A stretch of 64,000 bases of DNA from Chlorocebus sabaeus (GCF_047675955.1 NC_132915.1:44374526-44438525); one strand, 5' to 3'; shown: positions 1 through 11,920, counted from the first letter of the stretch. Program-made: numbers and translations. The notes: a model not told the origin generated them from the sequence alone.

Positions 1-539
1 TTGAAGAGACAATAGTGAGCTATGTGACCTTCTGAGAAGTTCATTAAGTCATACAGAAATGATACCACTTGAAATCATTTCAATTAGAGAAAAATGTTAA
101 GAAAAATTATCCTAAACTTGGAAATAAGGCCAAAAGATTATGGCATGTCCTTTTAAAGTCAAACCCAAATGTAAACACAATTAGCCTGCATAATAGTCAC
201 CTGATGCTCTGGAAAATTTTAAAAGACTATTTACTACTGATTAGGGAATAGACTCTGTATAGAAAATGATTTGTAAAAGATATATTGAAAATAGTAATTT
301 GTATCTGCTAAAATACAAATGAATTATGTCCAGTAGAAAAAATAACCCTTAGAGTTGTGGTTTTATTTGTTTTTGCCCTGCAAGAATTTGCTTTCTTTCA
401 CTGATGATATACACTTCAGTCTCATACATTCTCCTCTGAATCAGCCCTGTCATCAGGTTGGTTCCCTCAGTAGAGTCAAATTAACTTGGCACATGTTCAC
501 TATATATCTTATATGAGTATCACAGACTTGAGAAATGTA
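1..539. other. no recognised feature
   Basis: A+T-rich sequence with no repeat family or gene that I recognise. The only open frame of note is 60 codons and has no family signature. Confidence 0.5.
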
Positions 540-900
540 TCAGGAAGGACATTAAAAGATAGCTCAAGAAAAAGAAACACAAGTGGCTTTTAAATATGAA
601 AATAAGCTCAATCTAACACATAAAAAGAAATGCAAATCAAACCCACAATATCATTTTCGTCTATCAGATTATAAAGATAAAGCATGTGAATGCACTAAGT
701 TAGCGAAGTTTAAAGAAAGAGGCCCTATCACAAAATTAGTAGTTTAAATATGAACCGGAATAATCCCTTTGGGAAGGCAAAAACTAACAAAATTTAATAT
801 ACACAGATGCTCTTCAATCTAGCAAGTTCACTTCTAGGGTTTTTTTTTTGTTTGTTTTCTTGCAACTACACTTGCATAAATCCTTGAATAAATCCATAAA
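540..900 (+). mobile_element. old L1M/HAL1-like LINE fragment (3' part of ORF2)
   Basis: The order of phrases matches the 3' end of LINE-1 ORF2: a stretch like aaagaaatgcaaatcaaa, then cacaatatcattttc, tatcagatt, and later caagttcacttctagggt (the conserved 'ca(a)ttcca/cttctaggt' region). It is heavily diverged and has no reading frame. This is a dead fragment of an old LINE-1 lineage. The exact subfamily cannot be decided by eye. Confidence 0.55.
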
Positions 901-987
901 TTACGCACAATGTGGGCAGAACATCTTACTATGTGCTATAGAGAGAAAACAAAAACATATTAATGCCAAAGTGCTTATAATCTAAAA

Positions 988-1187
988 CAGGTTGGCAAAG
1001 AGCTAGAGTAAATATTTTAGGCTTTGGATGCCACACGGTTGCAACAACTCAATTCTGCCATAGCAGCACAAAACAAATCATAGATAATATGTACATGAAT
1101 GAGTCTGAATGTGTTCCAATAAAACTTTATTTACAGAACAGGTGAAGGACAGGATTTGGCACATGACTCATAGTCTGTCAATCCCTG
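988..1187. mobile_element. hAT-type non-autonomous DNA transposon
   Basis: About 200 bp bounded by imperfect terminal inverted repeats. The left end starts CAGGTTGGCAAA and the right end, read on the other strand, starts CAGGGATTGACAG. The internal phrases (taaatattttaggcttt, gttccaataaaactttattta, ggatttggc) are those of a common mammalian hAT/Charlie-group family whose name I will not guess. It is flanked by an 8-bp target duplication with one mismatch: atctaaaa at 980-987 and atctaaag at 1188-1195. Eight bp is the expected hAT length. There is no transposase. Confidence 0.78.
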
Positions 1188-1195
1188 ATCTAAAG

Positions 1196-1675
1196 TGTGT
1201 ACAGCAGACTTTACAACTGAAGACTTCTATTCAGAATTTTTTTATATAAATAGCACTTTTCTGTACAGTGTCAAAGATACAAAGATAATTTTAAAAAAAA
1301 CTGTCCCTGACTTCCAGGTGCAATATATTATAATCTTTTTAAAATATAATAAATTATATTTCAAAACAAAGTTCAAATATTGAAGCTCCCAGGTTCCAAT
1401 ATTCTTTGACTACAATTTTAGTCATGTTATCTATATTTAATTTGTTAAAAAGAAAAAAATCGGTAGCACCTGAAACTAGGTGGGATTAATCTAAGAAAAT
1501 TTCCTTAAAAATGAATTTTAAATTATAATTTGAAATTAATTAGGCTATGGTTTTACAATGAGAATTATACCTGTACATGCCATGTTAGATACGCTTAACA
1601 CCTATTTCTGAAGGAAGAAACATATGAGTATAGTCTGTAAAAGACAATTTATGTTACTGTTAGAAAAAGAGTTTT
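1196..1675. other. no recognised feature
   Basis: A+T-rich sequence. A 62-codon frame here has no recognisable domain and looks like chance. Confidence 0.45.
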
Positions 1676-1972
1676 TGGGCCAGGTGCAATGGCTAATGCC
1701 TGTAATCCCAGGATTTTTGAAGGCCGAGATGGGTGGATTGCTTGAGCTCAGGAATTTGAAACCAGCTTGGGTAACATGGCAAAACCCCATCTCTACTAAA
1801 AATACAAAAAAAAAAAAAAAAAAAATAGCTGGGCATGGTGGTATGTGCCTGTAGTCTCAGTCACTCAGTAGGCTAGGTTGGGAGAATTGCTTGAGCCCAG
1901 GTCAGTCAAGGTTGCAGTGAGCCGTGATCATGCCACTGCATTTCAACCCAGGCCATAGAGCAAGATGCTATC
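1676..1972 (+). mobile_element. Alu (older J/S type)
   Basis: Full dimeric Alu: left arm ggccaggtgcaatggct, a mid A-tract expanded to about 20 A at 1806-1825, and right arm ending gccactgcatttcaaccca. Many substitutions point to an old copy. It is followed by a duplicated tail segment and a (GGGGA)n tract. Confidence 0.9.
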
Positions 1973-2032
1973 AAGGACAAGCAAGATGCTATAAGGACAG
2001 GAAGGGGAGGGGAGGGGAGGGGAGGGGAGGGA
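1959..2032. repeat. short tandem duplication plus (GGGGA)n tract
   Basis: The segment caagatgctat(c)aaggac occurs twice back to back at 1961-1999. It is followed at 2001-2032 by about six GGGGA units. This is the degenerated 3' tail region of the preceding Alu. The G-rich pentamer run is likely to vary in length. Confidence 0.85.
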
Positions 2033-2066
2033 AAAGGAAAACAGTTTAGACTGTAAAAAACAGGCT

Positions 2067-2798
2067 TGGTAAGAAATATGATGATCCCGAGTGAATATTA
2101 TTAGACTTGACAGTGGAAGTAAAGAGATACAAGCATTTTGGGAGGCAATTTGGAAATACTTGTCAAAATATAAGGGTTCTACTTCTAGGAATTAATGTCA
2201 CAAGTGCACAAAAGCTTAAATATTTTATTGAACCATTATTTGTAATACCGAAAAATTCAAACCAATGTAAATGTATCATCTATTGGCAATGAATTAAATT
2301 ATGTACATTTATGCAGTTGAATATAATGCAGTAGTTAAAAAGAATAAGGTTGATCAATATATACTGATATAAAAACTTAGCTACAGGCCGGGCGCGGTGG
2401 CTCAAGCCTGTAATCCCAGCACTTTGAGAGGCCGAGACGGGTGGATCACGAGGTCAGGAGATCGAGACCATCCTGGCTAACACGGTGAAACCCCGTCTCT
2501 ACTAAAAAATACAAAAAACTACCTGGGCGAGGTGGCGGGCGCCTGTAGTCCCAGCTACACGGGAGGCTGAGGCAGGAGAATGGCGTAAACCTGGGAGGCG
2601 GAGCTTGCAGTGAGCTGAGACCCGGCCACTGCACTCCAGCCCTGGTGACAGAGCAAGACTCTGTCTCAAAAAAAAAAAAAAAAAAAAAAAAAACTTAGCT
2701 ACAATATATTGTAGTTTTTTTAAAAGGGCCAGGTGTAGATCAGCATTTTTATATGCAAATTACTGTGTAAAATTTATTTTGGTTTAAAAATTATGCTT
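2067..2798 (+). mobile_element. old LINE-1 3' fragment, split by an AluY
   Basis: Diverged match to the C-terminal end of a LINE ORF2: a region like ggcaatttggaaatact, then ggttctacttctaggaatt, and later a stretch like ttgaatataatgcagtagtt. An AluY (2386-2688) is inserted in it, and L1-A is inserted at its right edge (2799). The continuation of the same consensus appears to resume at 7725. Confidence 0.5.
2386..2688 (+). mobile_element. AluY, Old World monkey type
   Basis: Near full-length young Alu starting ggccgggcgcggtggctcaa and ending in a poly-A tail of about 20 residues. It has the monkey-type right-arm junction (gggcgaggtggcgggcgcc), the gaatggcgtaaacc motif, and cccggccactgc before the tail. 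A perfect 15-bp target duplication, aaaaacttagctaca, lies at 2371-2385 and 2689-2703. It inserted into an older LINE fragment. Few changes from consensus and the intact duplication show a recent insertion. Confidence 0.95.
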
Positions 2799-3628
2799 CA
2801 TGTTCTAACCCAAAGCAGGGAAGCTGAGAACCTTGAAAAGGGTTAAACAAAATGCTAACTAGAATAACCAGTGTAGAGAACATAAATGACCTGATGAAGC
2901 TGAAAAACACAGCACAAGAACTTCATGAAGAAGTGTCAATAGCTGAATCAATCAAGTGGAAGAAAGAATATCAGTGATTGAAGATCAACTTAATGAAATA
3001 AAGCAAGAAGACAAGAATAGAGAAAAAAGAATAAAAAGGAACAAACAAAGCCTCCAAGAAATACGGGTTTATGTGAAAAGACCAAATCTACGTTTGATTG
3101 ATGTGCCTGAAAGTGATGGGGAGAATGGAACTAAGTTGGAAAACACTCTTCAGTATATTATCCAGGAGAACTTCCCCAACCTAGCAAGATAGGCCAACAT
3201 TCAAATTCAGGAAATACAGAGAACACCACAAAGATACTCCTTGAGAAGAGCAACCCTAAGACACATAATCTTCAGATTCACCAAGGTTGAAATGAAGAAA
3301 AAAAGGTTAAGGGCAGCCAGAGAGAAAGGTCAGGTTACCCACAAAGGGAAGCCCATCAGACTAACAGCAGATCTCTCAGCAGAAGCCCTACAAGCCAGAA
3401 GAGAGTGGGGGCCAATATTCAACATTCTTAAAGAATTTTAAACCCAGGATTTCATATCCAGCCAAACTAAACTTCATAAGTGAAGGAGAAATAAAATCAT
3501 TTACAAACAAGCAAATGCTGAGAGATTTTGTAACCACCAGGCCTGCCTTACAAGAGCTCCTGAAGGAAGCACTAAACATGGAAAGGAACAACCGGTACCA
3601 CCCACCACAAAAACATACCAAATTGTAA
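2799..3628 (+). pseudogene. L1-A ORF1 remnant
   Basis: ORF1 encodes the LINE-1 RNA-binding, nucleic-acid chaperone protein. It forms trimers through a coiled coil and carries an RRM and a C-terminal domain. Here the N-terminal third is missing because the element is 5' truncated. What remains shows the RRM region (the 'RPNLRLI.VPES' segment near 3088-3115) and the 'LTADLSAE' segment near 3361. An in-frame TAG at 3190-3192 and later frame changes break it. It ends at TAA 3626-3628, the expected place 63 bp before ORF2. It is non-functional. Confidence 0.9.
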
Positions 3629-3691
3629 AGTCCATCGACTCTATGAAGAAACTGCATCAGCTAATGGGCAAAACAGCCAGCTAGCATCATA

Positions 3692-6600
3692 ATGACAGGA
3701 TTAAATTAACACATAACAATATTAATCTTAAATGTAAATGAGTTAAATGCCCCAATTAAAAGACGCAGACTGGCAAACTGGATAAAGAGTCAAGACCCAT
3801 CACTGTGCTGTATTCAGAAGACCCATCTCATGTGCTAAGACACACATATGCTCAAAATAAAGGGATGAAGGAATACTTACCAAGCAAATGGAAAACAAAA
3901 AAACACAGGAGTTGCAATCATAATCTCTGATAAAACAGACTTTAAACCAATAAAGATCAAAAGAGACAAAGCAGGGCGTTACATAATGGTAAAGGGATCA
4001 ACGCAACAAGAAGGGCTAACTATCCTAAATATATATGCACCCAATAGAGGAGAACTCAGATTCATAATGCAGGCTCTTAAAGACCCACAAAGATATTTAG
4101 ACGCCTACACAATAATAATAGGAAACTATAATACACCACTGTCATTATTAGACAGATCAATGAGACAGAAAATTAACAAGGATATTCAGGACTTGAACTC
4201 AGCTCTGGACCAAGCGGACCTAATAGACATCTACAGAACTCTCCAATCCAAATCAACAGAATATACATTCTTCTCAGCACCTCAATGCACTTATTCTAAA
4301 CTTGACCACGTAATTGGAAGTAACACACTTCTCAGCAAATGCAAAAGAACAGAAATTATAACAAACTGCTTCTCAGACCACAGTGCAATCAAACCAGAAC
4401 TCAGGATTAAGAAACTCACTCAAAACCCAACAAGTACATGGAAACTGAACAACCTGCTCCTGAATGACTACTGGGTAATTAACAAAATGATGGTAGAAAT
4501 AAAGATGCTCTTTGAAACCAATGAGAACAAAGACACACTGTACCAGAATCTTTGGGACAGATTTAAACCAGTGTGTAGAGGGAAATTTACAGCACTAAAT
4601 GCCCAAAAGAGAAAGCAGGAACAATCTGAAATTGACACCCTCACATCAAAATTAAAAGAACTAGAGAAGCAACAGCAAACAAATTCAAAAGCTAGCAGAA
4701 GACAAGAAATAACTAAGATCAGAGCAGAACTGAAGGAGATAGAGACACAAAAAAACCCTTCAGAAAAAATCAATGAATCCAGAAGCTGGTTTTTTGAAAA
4801 GATCAACAAAATAGGTAGACCGCTAGCCAGACTAATAAGAAAAGAGAGAAGAATCAAATAGATGCAATGAAAAATGATATAGGGGTTATCACCACCAGTC
4901 CCACAGAAATACAAACTACCATTAGAGAACACTGTAAAGATCTCTATGCAAATAAACTAGAAAATGTACAAGAAATGGATAAATTCCTGGACACATACAC
5001 CCTCCCAAGTCTAAACCAGGAAGAAGTCAAATCCCTGAATAGACCAGTAACAAGTTCTGAAATGGAGGCAGTAATTAATAGCCTACCAACCAAAAAAGTC
5101 CAGGACCAGACGGATTCACAGCTGAATTCTACCAGAGATACAAAGAGGAGTTGGTATCATTCCTTCAGAAACTTTTCCAAAAATAGAAAAAGAGGGAATC
5201 CTCACTAACTCATTTTATGAGGCTAGCATATAATACCAAACCAAAACCTGGCAGACACACAATAAAAAAAAAATTTCAGGCCAATATCCCTGATGAACAT
5301 CGATGTGAATATCCTCAATAAAATACTGGCAAACTGAGTCCAGCAGCACATTGAAAAGCTTATCCACCATGATCAAGTCGGCTGCATCCCTGGGATGCAA
5401 GGCTGGTTCAACATATGCAAGTTAATAAATGCAATCCATCACATAAACAGAACCAATGGCAAAAGCCACATGATTATCTCAATAGATGCAGAAAAGGCCT
5501 TTGACAAAATTCAACACCCCTTCATGCTAAAAACTCTCAATAAACTAGGTATTGATGGAATGTATCTCAAAATAATAAGAGCTATTTATGACAAACTCAC
5601 AGCTAATAGCATACTGAATTGGCAAAAACTGGAAGCATTCCCTTTGAAAACTGGCACAAGACAAGGATGCCTTCTCTCACCACTCCTTTTCAACATAGTG
5701 TTGGAAGTTCTGGCTAGGGCAATCAGGCAAGAGAAAGAAATAAAGGTTTTCAAATAGGAAGAGAGGAAGTCAAACTGTGTCTGTTTGCAGATGACATGAG
5801 TGTATATTTAGAAAACCCCATCATCTCAGCCCAAAATCTCCTTAAGCTGATAAGCAACTTCGGCAAAGTCTCAAGACTCAAAATCAATGTGCAAAAATCA
5901 CAAGCATTTGTAGACACAAAGAGAGCCAAATCATGAGTGAAATCCCATTCACAATTGCTTCAAAGAGAATAAAATACTTAGGAATCCAACTTACAAGGGA
6001 TGTGAAGGACCTCTTCAAGGAGAACTACAAACCACGGCCCAAGGAAATAAGAGAGGACACAAACAAATGGAAACATATTCCATACTCATGGATAGGAAGA
6101 ATCAATATATTGAAAATGGCCACACTGCCCAAAGTAATTTATAGACTCAATGCCATCCCCATCAATCTACCATGGACTTTCTTCACAAAATTGGAAAAAA
6201 CTACTTTAATGTTCATATGGAGCCAAAAAAGAATCCACATCACCAAGACAATCCTAAGCAAAAAGAACAAAGCTGGAGGCATCACGCTACCTGACTTCAA
6301 ACTATACTACAAGGCTACAGTAACCAAAACAGCATGGTACTGGTACCAAAACAGATATATAGACCAATGGAACAGAACAGGGGCCTCAGAAATAACACTA
6401 CACATCTACAACCATCTGATCTTTGACAAACCTGACAAAAACAAGGAATGGGGACAAGATTCCCTATGTAATGAATGGTGTTGAGAAAACTGGCTAGTCA
6501 TATGCAGAAAACTGAAACTGGACCCCTTCCTTACACCTTATACAAAAATCAACTCAAGATGGATTAAAGAATTAAATGTAAGACCTAAAATCATAAAAAT

Positions 6601-7492
6601 CCTAGAAGAAAACCTGGGCAACACCATTCAGGATATTCGCATGGGCAAAGACTTCATGACTAAAACACTAAAAGCAATGGCAACAAAAGCCAAAATTGAC
6701 AAATGGGATCTAATTAAAGAGCTTCTGCAAAGCAAAAGAAACTACCATCAGAGTGAATAGGCAACCTAGAAAATGGGAGAAAAGTTTTGCATTCTATCCA
6801 TCTGACAAAGGTCTAATAACCAGAATCTACAAAGAACTTAAACAAATTTACAAGAAAAAAATCAAACAGCCCCATCAAAAAGTGGGCAAAGGATATGAAC
6901 AGACACTTTTTAAAAGAAGACATTTATGCAGTCAACAAACATATGAAAAATGCTCATCATCACTGGTCATCAGAGAAACACAAATCAAAACTACAATGAG
7001 ATACCATCTCACGCCAGTTAGAATGGCGATCGTTTAAAAGTCAGGAAACAGATGCTCAAGAGGATGTGGAGAAATAGGAGTGCTTTTACACTGTTGGTGG
7101 GAGTGTGAATTAGTTCAACCATTGTGGAAGACAGTGTGGTGATTCCTCCAGGATCTAGAACTAGAAATACCATTTGACCCAGCCATCCCATTACTGGGTA
7201 TGTACCCAAAGGATTATAAATCATGCTACTATAAAGACGTACGCACACATATGTTTATTGTGGCACTATTCACAATAGCAAAGACTTGGAACCAACCCAA
7301 ATGCCCATCAATGATAGACTGGATAAAGAAAATGTGGCACATACACACCATGGAATACTATGCAGCCATAAAAAAGGATGAGTTCATGTCTTTGCAGGGA
7401 TGTGGATGAAGCTGGAAACCATCATTCTCAGCAAACTAACACAGGAACAGAAAACCAAACACTGCATGTTCTCACTCATAAGTGGGAGTTGA
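3692..7492 (+). pseudogene. L1-A ORF2 remnant (endonuclease/reverse transcriptase)
   Basis: ORF2 encodes the AP-type endonuclease, reverse transcriptase and Cys-rich C-terminus of LINE-1. The start ATG at 3692 is followed by a stop after five codons. The longest surviving piece is 3986-4861 (291 codons), which covers the rest of the endonuclease, including the conserved 'SDHSAIK' segment, and the linker. Further pieces lie at 5395-5757 and 5933-6484. The reverse-transcriptase FADD motif is still encoded at about 5784-5795. A TAA just before the Cys-rich region (near 7035) and many indels end the frame. The expected stop is at 7490-7492. It is non-functional. Confidence 0.9.
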
Positions 7493-7724
7493 ACAAGGAG
7501 AACACATGGACACAGAGAGGGGAACATCACACACTGGGGCCTGTCGGGGGGTGGGGGACTAGGGGAGGGATAGTATTAGGAAAAATACCTAACTTCTCCT
7601 AGGTATTTGATGGGTTGATGGGTGCAGCAAACCACCACGGCACGTGTATACCTATGTAACAAAACTGCATGCTCTGCACATGTACCCCAGAACTTGAAGT
7701 ACAATTTTTAAAAAAGAAAAACAA

Positions 7725-7925
7725 ATTTTGTTTCACAGGTATGCTTATGAATACAGAGAAAACAGTGTGACCAAACATATTAATAAAGGTTATCTCTGGG
7801 GACTAGAATTGTCAAATGCAGAAAATGAACTTTCATTTTCTACTTTGTACTTACAGGTATACATGTATGTATAAGCACACACACAATATTTTCACAGGAC
7901 CGTGGATGCAGCTATGAAAATAGAG
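7725..7925 (+). mobile_element. possible continuation of the older LINE split by L1-A
   Basis: The sequence acagagaaaacagtgtgacc, then ggttatctctggggac and tttcattttctactttgtac, resembles the 3'-terminal part of old LINE-1 copies and would continue the fragment that ends at 2798. It is strongly diverged. Confidence 0.4.
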
Positions 7926-8820
7926 ACATTCTAATGAATTCAATCATCATTTAAGTAAGAGAGCAACAAACTGTTACCAAAAGGCCCAGATTCTAGTCCT
8001 GGACAGTTGAGTAACTTTAGATAAGTCACCCTTAAATATTAAGTATCCATCAGCATCCTTGACAACTATATGATATATTCTACAGCTTGTAATAAAGATA
8101 TATAAGCAAAGGAACATTTAAATATTTTCCAAAGCACTATAAACTTTGAAAGCCTCATACATAATTTCAAATCGGTGATTATAGCATAAGTGATTATAAA
8201 TTATACCGTCAAATTATTTTGTAATGTAGATCTTAATGCCAAAAATTACCTAGAGGTTACTATTGAAAATGTAACTGATTTTTTGATATAGAATATAAGG
8301 AGTGTCATTCTATACTAATGTTTAAAAAAATTATAAAAATAAAACGTGAGACAAGTTTATTTTATTATAGGAATTTCAAGGAATGGAGCAAAATTTCCAG
8401 ACTAATCTTGGAGTCTTTCCAGTTTAAACAAACTCATTCTCTCTTGTTTGCAGATAAAGAAACAATTATATATGTTAAAGCCAGAGTCTGAACTTTTCAT
8501 AATCACTATAAACATTCTTAGACTAGAGCAAGAGATCATTTGAAATCAATTTGTGGGGTGGGATAAGGGAGGAATGCACAAAGAACCATGATGCCAATAC
8601 TATTAACTAATTTTATTACTGCTGAGATATGAGCCAAATAAACTATAGAGTAGGGTTTTTAAAATAATTCTAAGAGGCAGTAAGAACCAGACATGAATAT
8701 AGAAGGGGCTAATATTTTAAACAATATGATAGTACTAATAAATGTTTGTTTGCTTCTACCAGGTCCAATAGGGTTCTCGCTTACCTCCCTGTTTATTACA
8801 TTTAAATGTCTGCCTTGGAA
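7926..8820. other. mostly unrecognised; possible MIR scrap
   Basis: A weak MIR-like core is seen at about 7985-8035 (cagattctagtcctggacag and gagtaactttagataagtcac). The rest is A+T-rich sequence with no feature that I recognise. Confidence 0.35.
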
Positions 8821-9102
8821 GCCAGGAATGGTGGCTCACGTCTGTAATCCCAGCACTTTGGTAGGCTGAGGAGGACGGATCGATTGAGCTCAGGAGTTAG
8901 AGATCAGCCTGGGCAACATGGCGAAACCTCATTTCTACAAAAACTAGCTGGGCATGATGGTGCACACCTGTAATCCCAGCCGCTCAGGAGGCTGAAGTGG
9001 GAGGACTGCCGGAGCCTGGGAAGTAGAGTCTGAAATGAGCTGTGATTGCACCACTGCACTCCAGCCTGGGCAACAGAGCAAAACTCTGTCCCCCCAAAAA
9101 AA
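8821..9102 (+). mobile_element. AluJ-like
   Basis: Dimeric Alu with an old diagnostic pattern (gagctcaggagtt, gcctgggcaacatggcgaaacc, directly followed by a short middle A region). It ends gcctgggcaacagagcaaaactctgtc with a C-rich, short A tail. The flanks share an approximate duplication, ctg(tg)ctttggaa. Confidence 0.9.
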
Positions 9103-9570
9103 CTGTGCTTTGGAAAGGTGTAAAACTTCTGAAAGGAGAGTAGTACACTGATTTCAGTGTTTTAGCAGAAGTACTCCAAGAATAAATAATTTATACTATT
9201 CTTGGCCAAGGGTTTAAAGGCCCAATCCCTGCATCATGATGCCCATGTTCATTTATATACAACACATAGTCAAAAGCTTAAACTTAAAGCTTTAATAAAG
9301 CTCTTCCCCGTTCACCCCCGCCATCCTAATTTTATGTAGTAACTTCCACTCTGTAAGAGCTACCTGAAAGGCCACACATTTTCTTGAAAAAAGCAATCGG
9401 AGAATAAATATAACAGGAACATTTATAATATCTCGACATATGTGAGAATCTCTGACTTGGCTTTCCATATAATATTAAAACTGATCATTTAGAAAATGCA
9501 TTTGCAGGGAAGAATCAAAATCCTCTTAGGGTTTTCTGGTAAGATGTACAGTACTTCTGTGGTATTCTGA
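9103..9570. other. no recognised feature
   Basis: A+T-rich sequence without a recognisable gene or repeat. Confidence 0.4.
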
Positions 9571-9920
9571 CCAAAAATGCATAAAATTAATCTTATAAGG
9601 AAAAACCAGATACACCTGAACTAAGGGAAACTCTGCAAAATAAATGGATTATATTCTTCAAAAATGTCAAGATTATAAAAGATAAAGAATGACTGAGGAA
9701 CCGTTCAAGATTAAAAAAGAAATGACAACTAAATGTAACATGTGCTCCAGGATTAGCTACTAGACCAGGAAAAAAAAAAATCTTCTTTTGTACTAAAGGA
9801 GAGAGTGGGACAACTGGCATATTGGAAAATGGTCTGCAGATCATGTCATAGTATGGTATCAACGTAAATGTTCTGATTTTGAAAAGTGTAGAAGTATACA
9901 TTAGCTGTATAGAAGAAAAT
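9571..9920 (+). mobile_element. L1M 3'UTR fragment
   Basis: It matches the 3'UTR typical of old mammalian L1M elements: gaactaagggaaactctgcaaa, attcttcaaaaatgtcaag, aaatgacaactaaatgtaac, then gagtgggacaactggcatat. The same UTR type recurs at 26.5-27.7 kb (plus strand) and 46.4-48.8 kb (minus strand). It is cut off on the right by the insertion of L1-B. Confidence 0.65.
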
Positions 9921-10594
9921 GCCCACGCCCAGGTACCCTCCCTCATTGCTAGCACAGCAGTCTGAGATCTAACTGCAAGGTGGCAGCTAGGCTGGTGGAG
10001 GGGCGCCCACCATTGCTGAGGCTTCAGTAGGTAAACGAAGCCTCGGGGAAGCTTCAATTGGGTGGAGCCCACCACAGCTCAAGGAGGCTGGCCTGCCTCT
10101 GTAGACTCCTCCTCTGGGGACAGGGCATAGCTAAACAAAAAGCAGTAGAAACGTCAGCACAGGTAAATGCCCCTGTCTGACAGCTTTGAAGAGAGCAGTG
10201 GATCTCCCAGCATGGAGGTTGAGATCTGAGAATGACAGACTGCCTGCTCAAGTGGGTCCCTGACCCCTGAGTAGCCTAACTGGGAGACGTCCCTCACTAG
10301 GTGCAGACCAACACCCCACACCTCACATGGCAGGGTACACCCCTGAGACGAAGCTTCCAGAGCAAGAATCAGACAGCAACACTCGCTGCTCAGCAATATT
10401 CTATCTTCTGAAGCCTCTGCTGCTGATACCCAGGCAAACAGGGTCTGGAATGAACCTCAAGCAAACTCCAACAGACCTACAGCTGAGGGTCCTGACTGTC
10501 AGAAGGAAAACTAACAAACAGAAAGGACACCCACACCAAAACCCCATCTATAGGTCACCATCATCAAAGACCAAAGACAGATAAAACTACAAAG

Positions 10595-11920
10595 ATGGGG
10601 AAAAAGCAGTGCAGAAAAGCTAGAAATTCAAAAAATCAAAGCGCATCTCCCCCTCCAAAGGAACGCAGCTCATCACCAGCAATGGAACAAAACTGGACGG
10701 AGAATGACTTTGACGAGTCAAGAGAAGGCTTCAGTCCATCAAACTTCTCAGAGCTAAAGGAGGAACTACGTAACAAGTGCAAAGAAACCAAAAACCTTGG
10801 CAGGGCGCGGTGGCTCAAGCCTGTAATCCCAGCACTTTGGGAGGCCGAGACGGGCGGATCATGAGGTCAGGAGATCAAGACCATCCTGGCTAACACAGTG
10901 AAACCCCATCTCTACTAAAAAGTACAAAAAACTAGCCGGGCGAGGTGGCGGTGCCTGGAGTCCCAGCTACTTGGGAGGCTGAGGCTGGAGAATGGCTTAA
11001 ACCATGGAGGCAGAGCTTGCAGTGAGCTGAGATCTGGCCACTGCACTCTAGCCTGGGCAACAGAGCAAGACTTCGTCTCAAAAAAAAAAAAAAAAAAAGT
11101 AACCAAAAACCTTGAAAAAAGAATGGATGAATGGATAACTAGAATAATCAATGCAGTGAAGACCTTAAAAGAACTGATAGAGATGAAAACCACAACATGA
11201 GAACTATGTGACAAATGCACAAGCTTCAGTAACCAACTCGATCAACTGGAAGAAAGAGTATCAGCGATTGAAGATCAAACGAATGAAGTGAACTGAGAAG
11301 AGAAGTTTAGAGAAAAAAGAATAAAAAGAAATGAATAAAGCCTCCAAGAAATATGGGATTATGTGAAAATACGAAATCTACGTCTGATTGGTGTGCCTGA
11401 AAGTGACGGGGAAAATGGAACTAGGTTGGAAAACACTCTGCAGGATATCATCCAGGAGAACTTCCCCAACCTAATAAGGCAGGCCAACATTCAAATTCAG
11501 GAAATACAGAGAATGCCACAAAGATACTCCTCGAGAAGAGCAACTCCAAGACACATAATTGTCAGATTCACCAAAGTTGAAATGAAGGAAAAAATGTTAA
11601 GGGCAGCCAGAGAGAAAGGTGGGGTTACACACAAAAGGAAGCCCATCAGACTAACAGCAGATCTCTCGGCAGAAACTCGCCAAGCCAGAAGAGAGTGGGG
11701 GCCAATATTCAATATACTTAAAGAAAAGAATTTTCAACCCAGAATTTCATATCCAGACATATCTTCATAAGTGAAGGAGAAATAAAATCCTTTACAGACA
11801 AGCAAACGCTTAGAGATTTTTGTCACCACCAGGCCTGCCCCACAAGAGATCCTGAAGGAAGCACTAAACATGGAAAGGAACAACAGGTACCAGCCAATGC
11901 AAAAACAAGTCAAAATGTAA
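10595..11920 (+). pseudogene. L1-B ORF1 remnant, interrupted by AluY
   Basis: It starts with the expected ATG after the 5'UTR and reads in frame for about 68 codons through the N-terminal region. It is then broken by the AluY at 10800. After the Alu, the frame has TGA where CGA is expected (near 11199), TGA in AACTGAGAAG (near 11294) and TAA in GAATAAAGC (near 11335). The RRM and C-terminal region resume as an open stretch at 11363-11770. The stop TAA is at 11918-11920, 63 bp before the ORF2 ATG. It encodes no functional RNA-binding protein. Confidence 0.9.
10800..11100 (+). mobile_element. AluY, Old World monkey type, nested in L1-B ORF1
   Basis: Near full-length Alu with the junction ctagccgggcgaggtggcgg, the gaatggcttaaacc motif and tctggccactgc, which matches the pattern of the Alu at 2386. 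A 14-bp target duplication, aaccaaaaaccttg, is exact at 10786-10799 and 11101-11114. The duplicated sequence is L1 ORF1, so the Alu landed after L1-B was already in place. Confidence 0.95.

Larger units (their letters stand above)
2799..7720 (+). mobile_element. L1-A: 5'-truncated, decayed LINE-1 of L1PA type
   Basis: About 4.9 kb of primate LINE-1. It starts inside ORF1 (catgttctaaccc) and runs through the 63-bp inter-ORF spacer, ORF2 and the 3'UTR to a poor A-rich tail near 7690-7720. Its ORF1 differs from those of L1-B and L1-C and looks like an older L1PA branch, by eye about L1PA8. Both reading frames are broken. The insertion sits inside an older LINE fragment (2067-2798 and 7725-7925). 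I could not find a convincing target-site duplication. Confidence 0.95.

Noticed and set aside
3986..4861. 291-codon open frame that could be taken for a gene
   Set aside because: It is the endonuclease and linker part of the decayed L1-A ORF2, collinear with L1-B and L1-C.
2780..7740. A target-site duplication for L1-A (similar aaattt..tttg..ttt sequences on the two sides)
   Set aside because: The match needs gaps and falls in A+T-rich sequence, so it is not convincing.
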